DNA of 64,000 nt from Idiomarina seosinensis. Its GTDB lineage: Bacteria > Pseudomonadota > Gammaproteobacteria > Enterobacterales > Alteromonadaceae. The notes beneath the pieces were generated by a model. The model was not told where the DNA came from and ran no database searches. It saw only the letters and a program-made list of their open reading frames with translations. Positions 8,157 to 17,038 of the stretch are shown here, in pieces. The stretch lies in contig NZ_PIQF01000001.1 in NCBI RefSeq assembly GCF_003987275.1, positions 62,001 through 126,000 of the forward strand. The letters are read 5' to 3'. The first letter of the stretch is position 1, and every line of letters begins with the position of its first letter. Both the position numbers and the translations under genes were made by a program.

Positions 8157-10214
8157 ATGAAGTTTTTCAATAAAGAGCTCAGTTGGTTGTCGTTTAACGA
8201 GCGGGTGCTTCAGGAAGCTGCTGATGATGCCGTTCCGGTAATCGAGCGAATGCGCTTTTTGGGTATTTTTTCGAGTAACATGGACGAGTTTTTTCAGGTT
8301 CGGGTGGCGGAAGTCAAACGCCGCATATTTTTTAGTCAACAGCAGCCCGAACGCAAACAGCAAGAGCTGCTGATGTCTGAACTGCAACAAAAGGTGGTGC
8401 AGTTACAGCAGCAATTTGATGAAGTGCTACAAGCGGTGTTAATCGCATTGGCTGAACACAACATTTTGTTGATGGAAACGGGCCTGCTGAGCGATGATGA
8501 ACGCCAACGTTTAAATCAATTTTTTGTCGAGAAAGTGCGTCGCTTCATTGTGCCGGTGTTAATCAGCGAAAAAACTAACCTGGCTAATGTGGTGCGCGAA
8601 GATGAAAACTATTTATGTGTCGAAATTGATCATTCCAAAGGGCGTAGTTATGCGCTTATTGAAGTTCCGTCAGACTCGCTGGAACGATTTATAAAACTTC
8701 CCGGAGACAGTGCTTCTAAACGACATAAGTTATTGTTTTTAGATGACGTTCTGCAGCTTAATTTAGAGGCCTTATTTCGCGGTATTGTACCTTTTAACAA
8801 GCTACGGGCATTCTCGTTTAAAATGACCCGAGATGCTGAGTATCGGCCGTCCGACGACATCGAACAAAGCGTGTTAGAGCGGATGGAAGAGGGCTTAAAA
8901 CAACGTATCAAAGCGGACCCGGTGCGGCTGGTGTATGACCGGGATATGCCCGACGAAATGCTGGCCTTTTTATGTGACAAATTGCAATTAAATCCGTTTG
9001 ATTCGCTGGTGGCCGGCGGTCGCTACCGGAATACACGGGATTTTGCCAAATTTCCGAATTTTGGTGCAGCGTCACTTGAGCATGCCCGCCAGCCGGCGAT
9101 AGAGCATCCAAAGTTTTTGCGGCAGGACAACGTGTTTGACACGATTCGGTCCAGCGATATTTTATTGTATTATCCTTATCATCGATTTTCTCACTTTACC
9201 GAGTTTGTTCGCCACGCAGCCTACGATCCTAAGGTCAATCGAATTTCGTTGTGTATCTATCGGGTTGCGCCTAACTCGCGGGTAATACGTTCACTCATAA
9301 ACGCTGTGCAAAATGGTAAGCAAGTGACCGTGATGGTTGAATTACAGGCACGTTTTGACGAAGAAGCAAACATTGAGTGGGCAAAGGAATTAACCGAAGC
9401 AGGAGTGCGGGTGAGCTTTGGCATTCACGGTCTAAAGGTTCATTCAAAACTGATGTTGGTACACCGCCAGGAAGGCATTGGAGAAAGACGCTACGCAGTA
9501 ATAGGCACCGGTAATTTTCACGAAGGGACAGCGCAGGTCTACACCGACTTTAGTTTGTTTACCTGTAATCCGGAACTTTGTGCCGATGTTGACCATGTTT
9601 TTCAATACCTTGACCAGCCGTACCGCAGTCACCACTTCAGGCACCTGATGATTGCGCCGGTCAATATGCGTCAAAGACTGATCGACCTTATCGAATTTGA
9701 GATTGAACAGGCGCACGCGGGTAAAGCGGCGGAAATCTTTTTAAAGGTTAACAATCTGGAAGACAGCAGCCTGATTGTACAGTTGTACCGAGCATCGCGC
9801 GCGGGTGTAAAAGTTCGTTGCTTGGTGCGGGGGATGTGCTCGTTACGAGCCGGTGTTGATAACTTGAGCGAGAATATTGAAGTTCGCAGCATCGTTGACC
9901 GGTATCTGGAGCATGCCCGAATTTATCTGTTTCATCATGCCGGGTCGCAGGAAGTTTATATCGCGTCGGCGGATTTAATGACCAGAAACTTAGATCACCG
10001 GGTCGAGGTGGCAGCGCCGATTACCGACACTGACGGACGCGCGGATTTGTTAAAAGTGATGGAATTGCAATGGCGGGACAGGGCAAAGTCCCGTATTGTG
10101 GATGCGGAACAACGCAACCATTATTGCTGTGCAGAGGAAAGCTCAGCCAATCGACGGCTACTGCGTTCACAGGTTGCTATCTACAATTACTTTAAACGCC
10201 GGGTTTATGACTGA
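8157..10214 (+). CDS. ppk1: Polyphosphate kinase 1
   Basis: 685 aa, the usual length. The enzyme makes polyphosphate from ATP by way of a phosphohistidine. The N-terminal domain begins FFNKELSWLSFNERVLQEA, a PPK1 hallmark. The catalytic histidine lies in LKVHSKLMLV (His429, equivalent to E. coli His435), and the second conserved histidine in LEHARIYLFHH (His586, equivalent to His592). ATG 8157 is chosen because family similarity starts there; the ribosome-binding site is weak. The 3' end overlaps ppx by eight bases, so the two are translationally coupled. Together with the upstream phosphatase it forms a phosphate storage and supply cluster. Confidence 0.97.
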   Translation: MKFFNKELSWLSFNERVLQEAADDAVPVIERMRFLGIFSSNMDEFFQVRVAEVKRRIFFSQQQPERKQQELLMSELQQKVVQLQQQFDEVLQAVLIALAEHNILLMETGLLSDDERQRLNQFFVEKVRRFIVPVLISEKTNLANVVREDENYLCVEIDHSKGRSYALIEVPSDSLERFIKLPGDSASKRHKLLFLDDVLQLNLEALFRGIVPFNKLRAFSFKMTRDAEYRPSDDIEQSVLERMEEGLKQRIKADPVRLVYDRDMPDEMLAFLCDKLQLNPFDSLVAGGRYRNTRDFAKFPNFGAASLEHARQPAIEHPKFLRQDNVFDTIRSSDILLYYPYHRFSHFTEFVRHAAYDPKVNRISLCIYRVAPNSRVIRSLINAVQNGKQVTVMVELQARFDEEANIEWAKELTEAGVRVSFGIHGLKVHSKLMLVHRQEGIGERRYAVIGTGNFHEGTAQVYTDFSLFTCNPELCADVDHVFQYLDQPYRSHHFRHLMIAPVNMRQRLIDLIEFEIEQAHAGKAAEIFLKVNNLEDSSLIVQLYRASRAGVKVRCLVRGMCSLRAGVDNLSENIEVRSIVDRYLEHARIYLFHHAGSQEVYIASADLMTRNLDHRVEVAAPITDTDGRADLLKVMELQWRDRAKSRIVDAEQRNHYCCAEESSANRRLLRSQVAIYNYFKRRVYD

Positions 10215-11718
10215 CACGAAAACGCCAACATCTGCTCAAGAGACAAAACATTTTGCCGCCCTGGATCTGGGTTCTAATAGTTTCCATTTGCTAGTTGCCC
10301 GAAGCGTTGGTGGCCAGTTGCAGCCAATTTTAAAATTTAAACAGCCGGTACAATTGGGGCTGGGCCTAAACGGCCGTTATCTGAGCGAAGCGGTTATCGA
10401 GCGCGGTATCGAGGCTCTTAAACTGTGTGCCACCCGGCTGGAAGGTTTTGATAAAGAAGCCGTTAAAGTGGTGGCCACACACACCTTACGGAAAGCCAAA
10501 AACCGCAAGCAATTTTTGCAGGCGGCGGCAAAAGTATTGCCTTATCCTATCGAAGTGATTTCTGGCCGCGAGGAAGCCCGCTTAATTTATCTGGGCGTTG
10601 CTGAGACCAGTGCTGATCTGGGAGCACAGTTAGTCATTGATATTGGTGGTGGCAGCTCTGAATTTGCTATTGGGCTGGATAAACACCCACAGTTTTTGAG
10701 TTCGCGCAGTGTTGGCAGCCTGGTCTGCTCGGAGCAGTTTTTCGATGGCGGCAAGATAACCCAAAAACGCTTTGAAAAAGCGGTTGTGCACGTGCGACAA
10801 CAAGTTGAGCCGGTGGCTAACTATCTGGTTAAACATCCGGTTAAAACCGTATTTGGCACCTCAGGAACCATAAAAGCAATCTATCAGTGGGTGGTTAATC
10901 GTGCCGGGCAGCAGCCCAGGGGCTTAACCTTAGAACATCTGTACCGGTGCCGTGATGAATTAATCGCTGTTAAAAACGTTAATAACCTTCCCGCCGAGGT
11001 CGTTTCGGAAGAGCGGCGACAGTCAATTGCCGGTGGTGTTGCGGTATTGACCGGTATTTTTGAAGAGCTTGGCATTGAGCGATTGTTGGCCCATGATGCG
11101 GCGTTGCGCGAAGGTGTTTTGTACGAGCTGGCGCAGGAAGTGCTGAGCCATAAAGATGTACGGGAACGTACGATTTCGAGCCTGGCCCACCGTTACTCGG
11201 TCGATACCCCCCAGGCCGAGCGGGTATGGGCCACAGCTTATCAACTGTATAGCGCAGCAGCTAACGCCTGGGGGATCGATTCGCACGATATGGAGTTGTT
11301 ACTCGAGGGTGCCGCAAAACTGCACGAGGTTGGGTTAAGCATCAGTGCCAGCGGCGTACAAAAACATTCTGACTATATATTATCTAACGCCTACATGCCG
11401 GGTTTCAATGCCGATGAGCAACGTTTCCTGGCGACTTTAGTTCGGTTTTTTCGGAAAAAAATAAGGCTCGAGGAATTCCCTGAATTTGTTTTATTTGAAC
11501 AAAGCCAGTTGATGAAACTGATTTTTATCCTGCGTCTTGCCGTGGTCATCAACAGCGACCGCCAGGACCGTAAGCTATTAAAGGATATTGGCGTAACCGG
11601 CAGTCAGGTTAGCCTAAAGCTAACTAAAGCCGCCAGACTTGATCCGGTACTGACGGCTCAGTTAGTTGATGAAGCCAGGTTGTTCGAGAAATTCGGCTAT
11701 CAGCTTACTTTTTCTTAG
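10207..11718 (+). CDS. ppx: Exopolyphosphatase / pppGpp phosphatase
   Basis: 503 aa of the Ppx/GppA family (ASKHA fold). The first phosphate-binding motif is ALDLGSNSFHLLVA, a second lies in DIGGGSSEFAIG, and a third glycine-rich turn in FGTSGTIKAIY. A C-terminal HD-like helical domain follows (KLHEVGLSISASGVQKHS), as in E. coli Ppx. The enzyme removes terminal phosphates from polyphosphate and may act on pppGpp. ATG 10207 overlaps the ppk1 stop, the classic ppk-ppx arrangement. An upstream in-frame extension exists only inside ppk1 and is ignored. Confidence 0.95.
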   Translation: MTDTKTPTSAQETKHFAALDLGSNSFHLLVARSVGGQLQPILKFKQPVQLGLGLNGRYLSEAVIERGIEALKLCATRLEGFDKEAVKVVATHTLRKAKNRKQFLQAAAKVLPYPIEVISGREEARLIYLGVAETSADLGAQLVIDIGGGSSEFAIGLDKHPQFLSSRSVGSLVCSEQFFDGGKITQKRFEKAVVHVRQQVEPVANYLVKHPVKTVFGTSGTIKAIYQWVVNRAGQQPRGLTLEHLYRCRDELIAVKNVNNLPAEVVSEERRQSIAGGVAVLTGIFEELGIERLLAHDAALREGVLYELAQEVLSHKDVRERTISSLAHRYSVDTPQAERVWATAYQLYSAAANAWGIDSHDMELLLEGAAKLHEVGLSISASGVQKHSDYILSNAYMPGFNADEQRFLATLVRFFRKKIRLEEFPEFVLFEQSQLMKLIFILRLAVVINSDRQDRKLLKDIGVTGSQVSLKLTKAARLDPVLTAQLVDEARLFEKFGYQLTFS

Positions 11719-11948
11719 GCCTGCAGGGCTTTGGATGTTGCGTCAGCCGAGCGGATTAAAATGGTGCTGTGAACTGAGACATACGGATTTTCCGGTTGAA
11801 ATCGGCAACACCTTCGTCGGGTAATAAGTGAGCTTTGTGCTGCTCCAGAGTGTTTCTTGCTTCCCCTAGTAGACCCAGTCGATAAACTCGGTGTAGCGTT
11901 GTAACTGGAAAAATACTTTAACTAAGATTTTAAAATTGGACTTCCCAG

Positions 11949-12323
11949 TCATCGAACGATCCGGCATACGTTATCGACTAATGCGACATTTGGGCGAGGT
12001 ATAAATTCGCAGGTGGAGTATTTTCCACTTGCTTGCTCCTGTGATAAACGATTGTATGCACTGACTAGTCGGTGTAACTCAGATGCATCAGATACTGTTT
12101 CTGCGCTGTAAACTAAATAGCGCTCGGGTCCGCCGCAGGCTTTTCTGCCAATTTCTAATAAATAGCATGAGCTAAGGCTAAAGGCTTTGGGCTCACCGAT
12201 AAGCCTTTGGATATTGCCTAATGTGGGGGACAGGGGCACTTTTTCATCGTCTTTTGGAGCCTTTAGTTGCTGCTGACAAGCAACTAATAAGACAAGGCTA
12301 GCCGTTATGATGGAAAATCGCAT
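11949..12323 (-). CDS. Small lipoprotein with CGGPERY motif (copy B)
   Basis: 124 aa. ATG at 12323 is chosen because AAGGA precedes it and a lipoprotein signal follows directly (LVLLVAC, Cys16); the upstream in-frame extension has no such features. The mature part repeats the pattern of the lipoprotein at 2096-2536: a cysteine, GRKACGGPERYLVYS, a helix with YNRLS, and two more cysteines near the end. It lies 67 bases downstream of a subtilase on the same strand, so it is likely the last gene of that operon. Function unknown. The repeated pairing with subtilases is the main clue. Confidence 0.75.
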   Translation of the reverse strand: MRFSIITASLVLLVACQQQLKAPKDDEKVPLSPTLGNIQRLIGEPKAFSLSSCYLLEIGRKACGGPERYLVYSAETVSDASELHRLVSAYNRLSQEQASGKYSTCEFIPRPNVALVDNVCRIVR

Positions 12324-12390
12324 TGCTTGTCCTTGTTGATTAAGACAGGAAAATACGTCCGCCAGAGACGAACGTATTACCTGGCATTTT

Positions 12391-14523
12391 TTATCCGCAG
12401 GCGGCAGGAGAATAACTACTATCCAATTCCACATTAACATTTCTAGAGCAATTACCAGTTGTTGCATTACAAGCACTTAATTGATAATTGTCGTGCTCTT
12501 TATTAAAGGTGAAGTTAGAGTTATTGGTAACTTTTACTACTTCGTAGTCACCACTACCTACCTGACCATAAAGTGTATATTCAAGATCTTCGTACTTGTC
12601 ATTCATTACAGAACCATAAACTTTATAAGTACTGCAAAGATTAGGGTTAAACTCTGACTGTAAAGAAATATAGTTACTGTCATCTTTTTGCTTGTGATCT
12701 GCTAAATAATGGGTTGCTTTTGGCTCGCCTAAGATTTCACCATCAAGTAAAATTCTAACAGAGTTTTCAAAGTTAACCGCACCAGCACCACAACCAAGCC
12801 AGCCACAAGTTGTTTCACCACCAGAGAAACCGACATCAAGAGGTTTAGCACCATTCTTAATTAGATCAACAACTTGTTTTGGTGTTAAGTTATCATCCGC
12901 CAACTTCAGCAGCCCTGCTAGACCTGCAACAATAGGACCAGAAAATGATGTTCCATTAACAGGACCATAACCAACATCAAACTCACCTGCATCAACAACT
13001 TCACCACTCGTTGACCAAACTTTTGAACCCATAGCCATAACATCAATGCTATCACCAAAGTTTGTAAAACCAGTTGGTCTACCGTTTTCATAAATAGCAC
13101 CAACAGACATTACATTTTCACACCCAGCAGGACTTACATTAAAAGTTGTTGTTGTTTCATTACCTGCTGATGAAATTAAAACCGTACCTTTTTCGTCAGC
13201 ATCTTGAACAACTTGTGTCCAAGCCGTAGTCCAATAATTATTACTTCTTTTAAAACACATAGCATTACCGCCACCAAAAGACATATTAATTACATCTGCT
13301 GGATATTGTGTTCTTTCATAAGGTAAACCATCATAAGATGAATTACCAATAGCATAAGGTGATTCTAAATTATCAATAGACCAATAAACTGCTTTCATAA
13401 TATCAGCAGAACCACCACTGCACTTATCAACAACCAATGCAGAAACTAAATTAACATTTTCTTGTGGAATAATACCAGATATTCCAACACCATTACCTGA
13501 TTTAGCAGCAATAATACCAGCTGCTTGAAGACCATGAAGAGAGTTTAAGGACAACCCTTTATTTGTATCATAACGATACCACTCATCTGCTTCATCTTCT
13601 GGTGGTGGATCTGGACGCCATGATGTTGCATTCTCACTTTCTGGATCACTACTAAAACCAGAGCAATCAAAAGCAGGAGAGACATACTGATCATCTTCAC
13701 GGGTAAAGTCTTTCTTAACCCAAATGACACCATCATCTGTTGCTTTACCCTGATGATTTCTATATTTAAAATCCACAGCCTCTGCATAGTCCAAATCTTC
13801 ATGTGGCACCATACCACCATCAAGAACATGCACATTAACTTTATTTTCAGAAGCAAAAACACCTCTATCAGATAGAATCTGCTTTGCCACCTCAATTGAA
13901 GCCGCACCCTCATAACCATCTACTTGACGAGCAAAGTAAACCTGTTCTGCATAATGACGGTCATTTGTAATTGAAGGATTAACAACAGACATTGGCTTAT
14001 TATCACCCTCATTATCATAACCCATTAATTGCATTTGTTCATTTTCTTGAACATAGGTAAATTTACCAGTCTGAATTAAGTTCTTTAAAACATCTTCTTT
14101 TTCTTCCGAACCGTCAGTGGTTACTAAAACCTGATAAATGTCATTAAATGTTTGGACAACATGAAAATCATAACCAAGCATTGATTTAATATCTTGACGG
14201 AATTGATCAGCAACATTTAAAAGATGTTCTGTTTTTACATATTCCTGACCTTTATACATAAAGCTTTCACCAACTTCCAATGCTTTACGCATACGATCAT
14301 TTGTTAGTAAAGCAGTCGCCAACTGATCGTCTTCAATACCAACAATAACATCATAAAATTCTTTGTTTTTATTTTCTTCAACAAAGGCATCAGTCGTAAC
14401 CTTATCTAAGTACTGAAGGCTGGTAAATTCATCATTATCGATTTTACTGGCGTTGGCAGTAGAAATAGAAAGTGTGATTGCTGAAAATAGTAAAGTTATT
14501 TTAAATAGATTGCTGTTTTTCAT
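12391..14523 (-). CDS. Secreted S8 (subtilisin-like) serine protease
   Basis: 710 aa with a Sec signal peptide (cleavage near STANA-SK) and a GGGGA ribosome-binding site. Residues 35-180 look like a propeptide. The catalytic triad is complete: VHVLDGG (Asp235), NSLHGLQAAG (His330) and VNGTSFSGP (Ser526), with oxyanion Asn455 in SSAGNE. The C-terminal 120 residues form a cysteine-containing beta domain. The gene is visibly richer in A and T than the housekeeping genes around it and uses many AAA, GAT and ATT codons, which suggests acquisition by transfer. It starts 11 bases after the stop of the lipoprotein gene upstream, so the two are co-transcribed. Confidence 0.92.
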   Translation of the reverse strand: MKNSNLFKITLLFSAITLSISTANASKIDNDEFTSLQYLDKVTTDAFVEENKNKEFYDVIVGIEDDQLATALLTNDRMRKALEVGESFMYKGQEYVKTEHLLNVADQFRQDIKSMLGYDFHVVQTFNDIYQVLVTTDGSEEKEDVLKNLIQTGKFTYVQENEQMQLMGYDNEGDNKPMSVVNPSITNDRHYAEQVYFARQVDGYEGAASIEVAKQILSDRGVFASENKVNVHVLDGGMVPHEDLDYAEAVDFKYRNHQGKATDDGVIWVKKDFTREDDQYVSPAFDCSGFSSDPESENATSWRPDPPPEDEADEWYRYDTNKGLSLNSLHGLQAAGIIAAKSGNGVGISGIIPQENVNLVSALVVDKCSGGSADIMKAVYWSIDNLESPYAIGNSSYDGLPYERTQYPADVINMSFGGGNAMCFKRSNNYWTTAWTQVVQDADEKGTVLISSAGNETTTTFNVSPAGCENVMSVGAIYENGRPTGFTNFGDSIDVMAMGSKVWSTSGEVVDAGEFDVGYGPVNGTSFSGPIVAGLAGLLKLADDNLTPKQVVDLIKNGAKPLDVGFSGGETTCGWLGCGAGAVNFENSVRILLDGEILGEPKATHYLADHKQKDDSNYISLQSEFNPNLCSTYKVYGSVMNDKYEDLEYTLYGQVGSGDYEVVKVTNNSNFTFNKEHDNYQLSACNATTGNCSRNVNVELDSSYSPAACG

Positions 14524-14534
14524 TTTTGTTTCCC

Positions 14535-16574
14535 CTAGAAATATTCGTTCATATTATCGTTATGACTGCCGCGAAGATAAGTATATTCTGGATTAAAAAT
14601 AAACTTATCGGTTTCATCGTCATAGCTACCATAATCACTATTTCCAACAAAGAAACTATACATTCCTGTACTTTGAACGGTGTTTCTAATCATATATGCA
14701 TCTGTGCCTAAGTCAGTATTTAGCAAGGCATAACTTGTTCCATTAATATCATTATAGGTTTCAATATGCTGATTAATTAAGTTTACCTTTTCTAATGCCG
14801 CCTCTAATACATTAGGTTGACGAACACCATCAATTTCTCCATCAAAAACTTGCTCTGTAAAGAAAGGAAAGCCATATTCTAATGCTTCTCTGGCACGTTC
14901 TTCTCCACCCCAGTTTGCAATACCAAACATTGTATTATATGTTTTTTGTGGTTCTAAGAAAAGCGCATTTCTTAACATTACAGTCGTATCAATCATAGGC
15001 TTATTTAACCGCTTAACTTTTCTTTCCAACTCGCCACTTTCAATAATAGCTTGATAACCGTTTACTTCAAAAACATTTACCCAAAAGTTAAGAACATTAT
15101 CAATTTCAAGTTCTGCATTTGAAAAACGTTTAAACTGATCATACCAACCAACATATTCTTGAACTAGATCAGCATAATCATAATCAGCTCTTGTTAATAC
15201 AAAATAACCATATGATTCATAAGAATCACCATTATATTCAGGATTTAAATCGTTTCCATCAGAATCTACAATATCAAATTCAACACCAGCCACAATAGGA
15301 GAAATATTAAAAATAGCATCTTCGGTTAAGTCATTACCTTCATCCGTCACTGTTATTGTTACAGAATTTCCATCGTAGGTAATTTCTTTTTCAGCAGTAG
15401 TATAACCAATATCGTATTCCATTGAATCAACATAAGCCTTATCAATAACGATATTTACATCGTCTACGGCATAATAAAAATCATCCATCAACTCTAAATT
15501 GTAGGTATATGTTTCACCAAGCTTAATAACATGAGATCTATCAAATGGTTTTGTTCCCACCATGCCTAATACTGGCATTGTGATATAAACATCATAGCTT
15601 TTTGTTTGCTTCTCACCATCTGCGTTTTCAACAGTCATTGCCAATCTTATCAAATCTTCATGACTAACATTTCTTGTTAAAACCTTTACTGTTTTATAAT
15701 ATTCATCAAAACTAACTTGTGCATCACCAGCAAAGCTACCATCTGAAACATTATAGACTTTTGCAGAAAAATCTGTAATTTCACCAAAACTTTCATCAAT
15801 GTCATAAGTAAACTTCATATTAACATCATGAACACCCTGAAAATGTGCAGATACAGTTTTATAACTATCTGATGAACTCTGCGATTTTTCAAACTCTTGT
15901 TTTTCTTGACCTTCACAATAACCGATTAAACAGAGGCTTCCTTCAATGAGTGCAACTTCAATATCCATTTCATAAGTGGAAAATCTATTTTTTGATGTTA
16001 TCGAGATGGTTTCCGCACTGTCGTCCGTCTTATCGTAAGTCGAAACAGTTAACACGCCCTCTTCATAATTCGATTCAATACCATCGGTGCTCGTAACAGT
16101 AATTTCTGATTCAGTTCCTCCATCATTTAAACTAAACTTTTTTGCACCATTTTTTATTAACTCAATCACGAAGTCAGTGTTTGTGATGTCGCTGCCATCA
16201 AGTACAACTTTAGGCCGTATTATCTCCTCAAAAGACGCGATAACCGTACAATCTGAACTGACCGAATTAGTTTGGTAGGTGTTATTTGATAAAGAACCGC
16301 CACACGTGCCAGTCACAGCCTTTATCTGATAATCGTTTTCAGAAGACAATGTAAAAGTGGCTTGGTCTCCTTCATCGACTTCGGTTTTCGTTGGGGTGAT
16401 GCTGCCCCCAGCGCCATCAACTGATGCGGTGACGGTATATTGTGTGGTATCGGTATCTCCACCACCTGAACCGCCGTTGGTTTCTCCTCCAGAGTTGGGG
16501 CCAGACTCCCCGCCCCCGCAGGAGACCAACGCCAGGCTGAATAGAACTGAAAGCAGACTTAAGGAACATTTCAT
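14535..16574 (-). CDS. Large lipoprotein with N-terminal bacterial-repeat domain, function unknown
   Basis: 679 aa. ATG at 16574 is chosen because GGAGAG lies eight bases upstream and a lipobox follows (LALVSCGGG, Cys19). A glycine-rich linker leads to a bacterial-repeat module (about residues 45-115: GGSITPTKTEVDEGDQATF, then a cysteine pair around GTCGGSLSNNTY). The module closely resembles the one in the subtilase at 2673-6242. The remainder is acidic beta-rich sequence and then a helical C-terminal third; I recognise no family. The gene is AT-rich like the protease it precedes. It is probably surface-exposed, and may work with or be processed by that protease (inference). Confidence 0.75.
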   Translation of the reverse strand: MKCSLSLLSVLFSLALVSCGGGESGPNSGGETNGGSGGGDTDTTQYTVTASVDGAGGSITPTKTEVDEGDQATFTLSSENDYQIKAVTGTCGGSLSNNTYQTNSVSSDCTVIASFEEIIRPKVVLDGSDITNTDFVIELIKNGAKKFSLNDGGTESEITVTSTDGIESNYEEGVLTVSTYDKTDDSAETISITSKNRFSTYEMDIEVALIEGSLCLIGYCEGQEKQEFEKSQSSSDSYKTVSAHFQGVHDVNMKFTYDIDESFGEITDFSAKVYNVSDGSFAGDAQVSFDEYYKTVKVLTRNVSHEDLIRLAMTVENADGEKQTKSYDVYITMPVLGMVGTKPFDRSHVIKLGETYTYNLELMDDFYYAVDDVNIVIDKAYVDSMEYDIGYTTAEKEITYDGNSVTITVTDEGNDLTEDAIFNISPIVAGVEFDIVDSDGNDLNPEYNGDSYESYGYFVLTRADYDYADLVQEYVGWYDQFKRFSNAELEIDNVLNFWVNVFEVNGYQAIIESGELERKVKRLNKPMIDTTVMLRNALFLEPQKTYNTMFGIANWGGEERAREALEYGFPFFTEQVFDGEIDGVRQPNVLEAALEKVNLINQHIETYNDINGTSYALLNTDLGTDAYMIRNTVQSTGMYSFFVGNSDYGSYDDETDKFIFNPEYTYLRGSHNDNMNEYF

Positions 16575-17038
16575 AACAAACTCTCCGTTTTTATGCGTAA
16601 CATGTATTTTACATGTCGATATTTCTAAGTAAATATTATAAAGGGAGAAATGTTTGCTTATTGTTGATTCGTTGCAGAGCGAGTGATTTGAGAGGATGCT
16701 CAAAGTTCAAGCGAGAGGGGTTAGTGTTTAACGCCAGCCATGGCTGGTTTATTGGGTATAGAAGGTTAATTGTTTGAAACCAACAGCGTTTAGGTGCGCA
16801 AAAATGCGTTCAACGGACTGTTCGTCGAATTCCTATGGCATGTAACGTTCAGGCATATCAGAGGTCTATAATTAACCAGAAACTCGGCGGAACTTCAGCT
16901 GGCGGTTTTATCTTAATTCAATCCCCAATGCTCTCAAAGTAGTGCAAAAGTAGAAAAAGTGGCTGGTGAGATTGCCTGATGAAACTTGCGCCCTGACGCA
17001 CGGTACCCGTTTTGGCCCGTGCGTCAGGAAGCACGAGC
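16575..17038. other. 464-base intergenic region
   Basis: The right end holds a palindromic hairpin for the porin gene (listed separately) and the left end must hold the promoter of the lipoprotein-subtilase operon. In between, the minus strand from 16856 to about 16750 can be read as a peptide of about 35 codons with one internal stop (EFDEQSVERIFAHLNAVGF lies after the stop). This could be the relic of a gene, but the fragment is too short to assign. Confidence 0.5.
16992..17028 (-). terminator. Hairpin downstream of the porin gene
   Basis: CCTGACGCACGG and CCGTGCGTCAGG form a perfect 12-bp stem around a 13-base loop, 11 bases after the porin stop on the minus strand. There is no clear T-tract, so it may stabilise the mRNA or belong to the GACGC palindrome family instead of acting as a simple terminator. 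Confidence 0.6.

Noticed and set aside
14526-14711. Plus-strand frame of 61 codons opposite the AT-rich lipoprotein
   Set aside because: It lies opposite a supported gene and has no start signal; AT-rich DNA yields such frames by chance.
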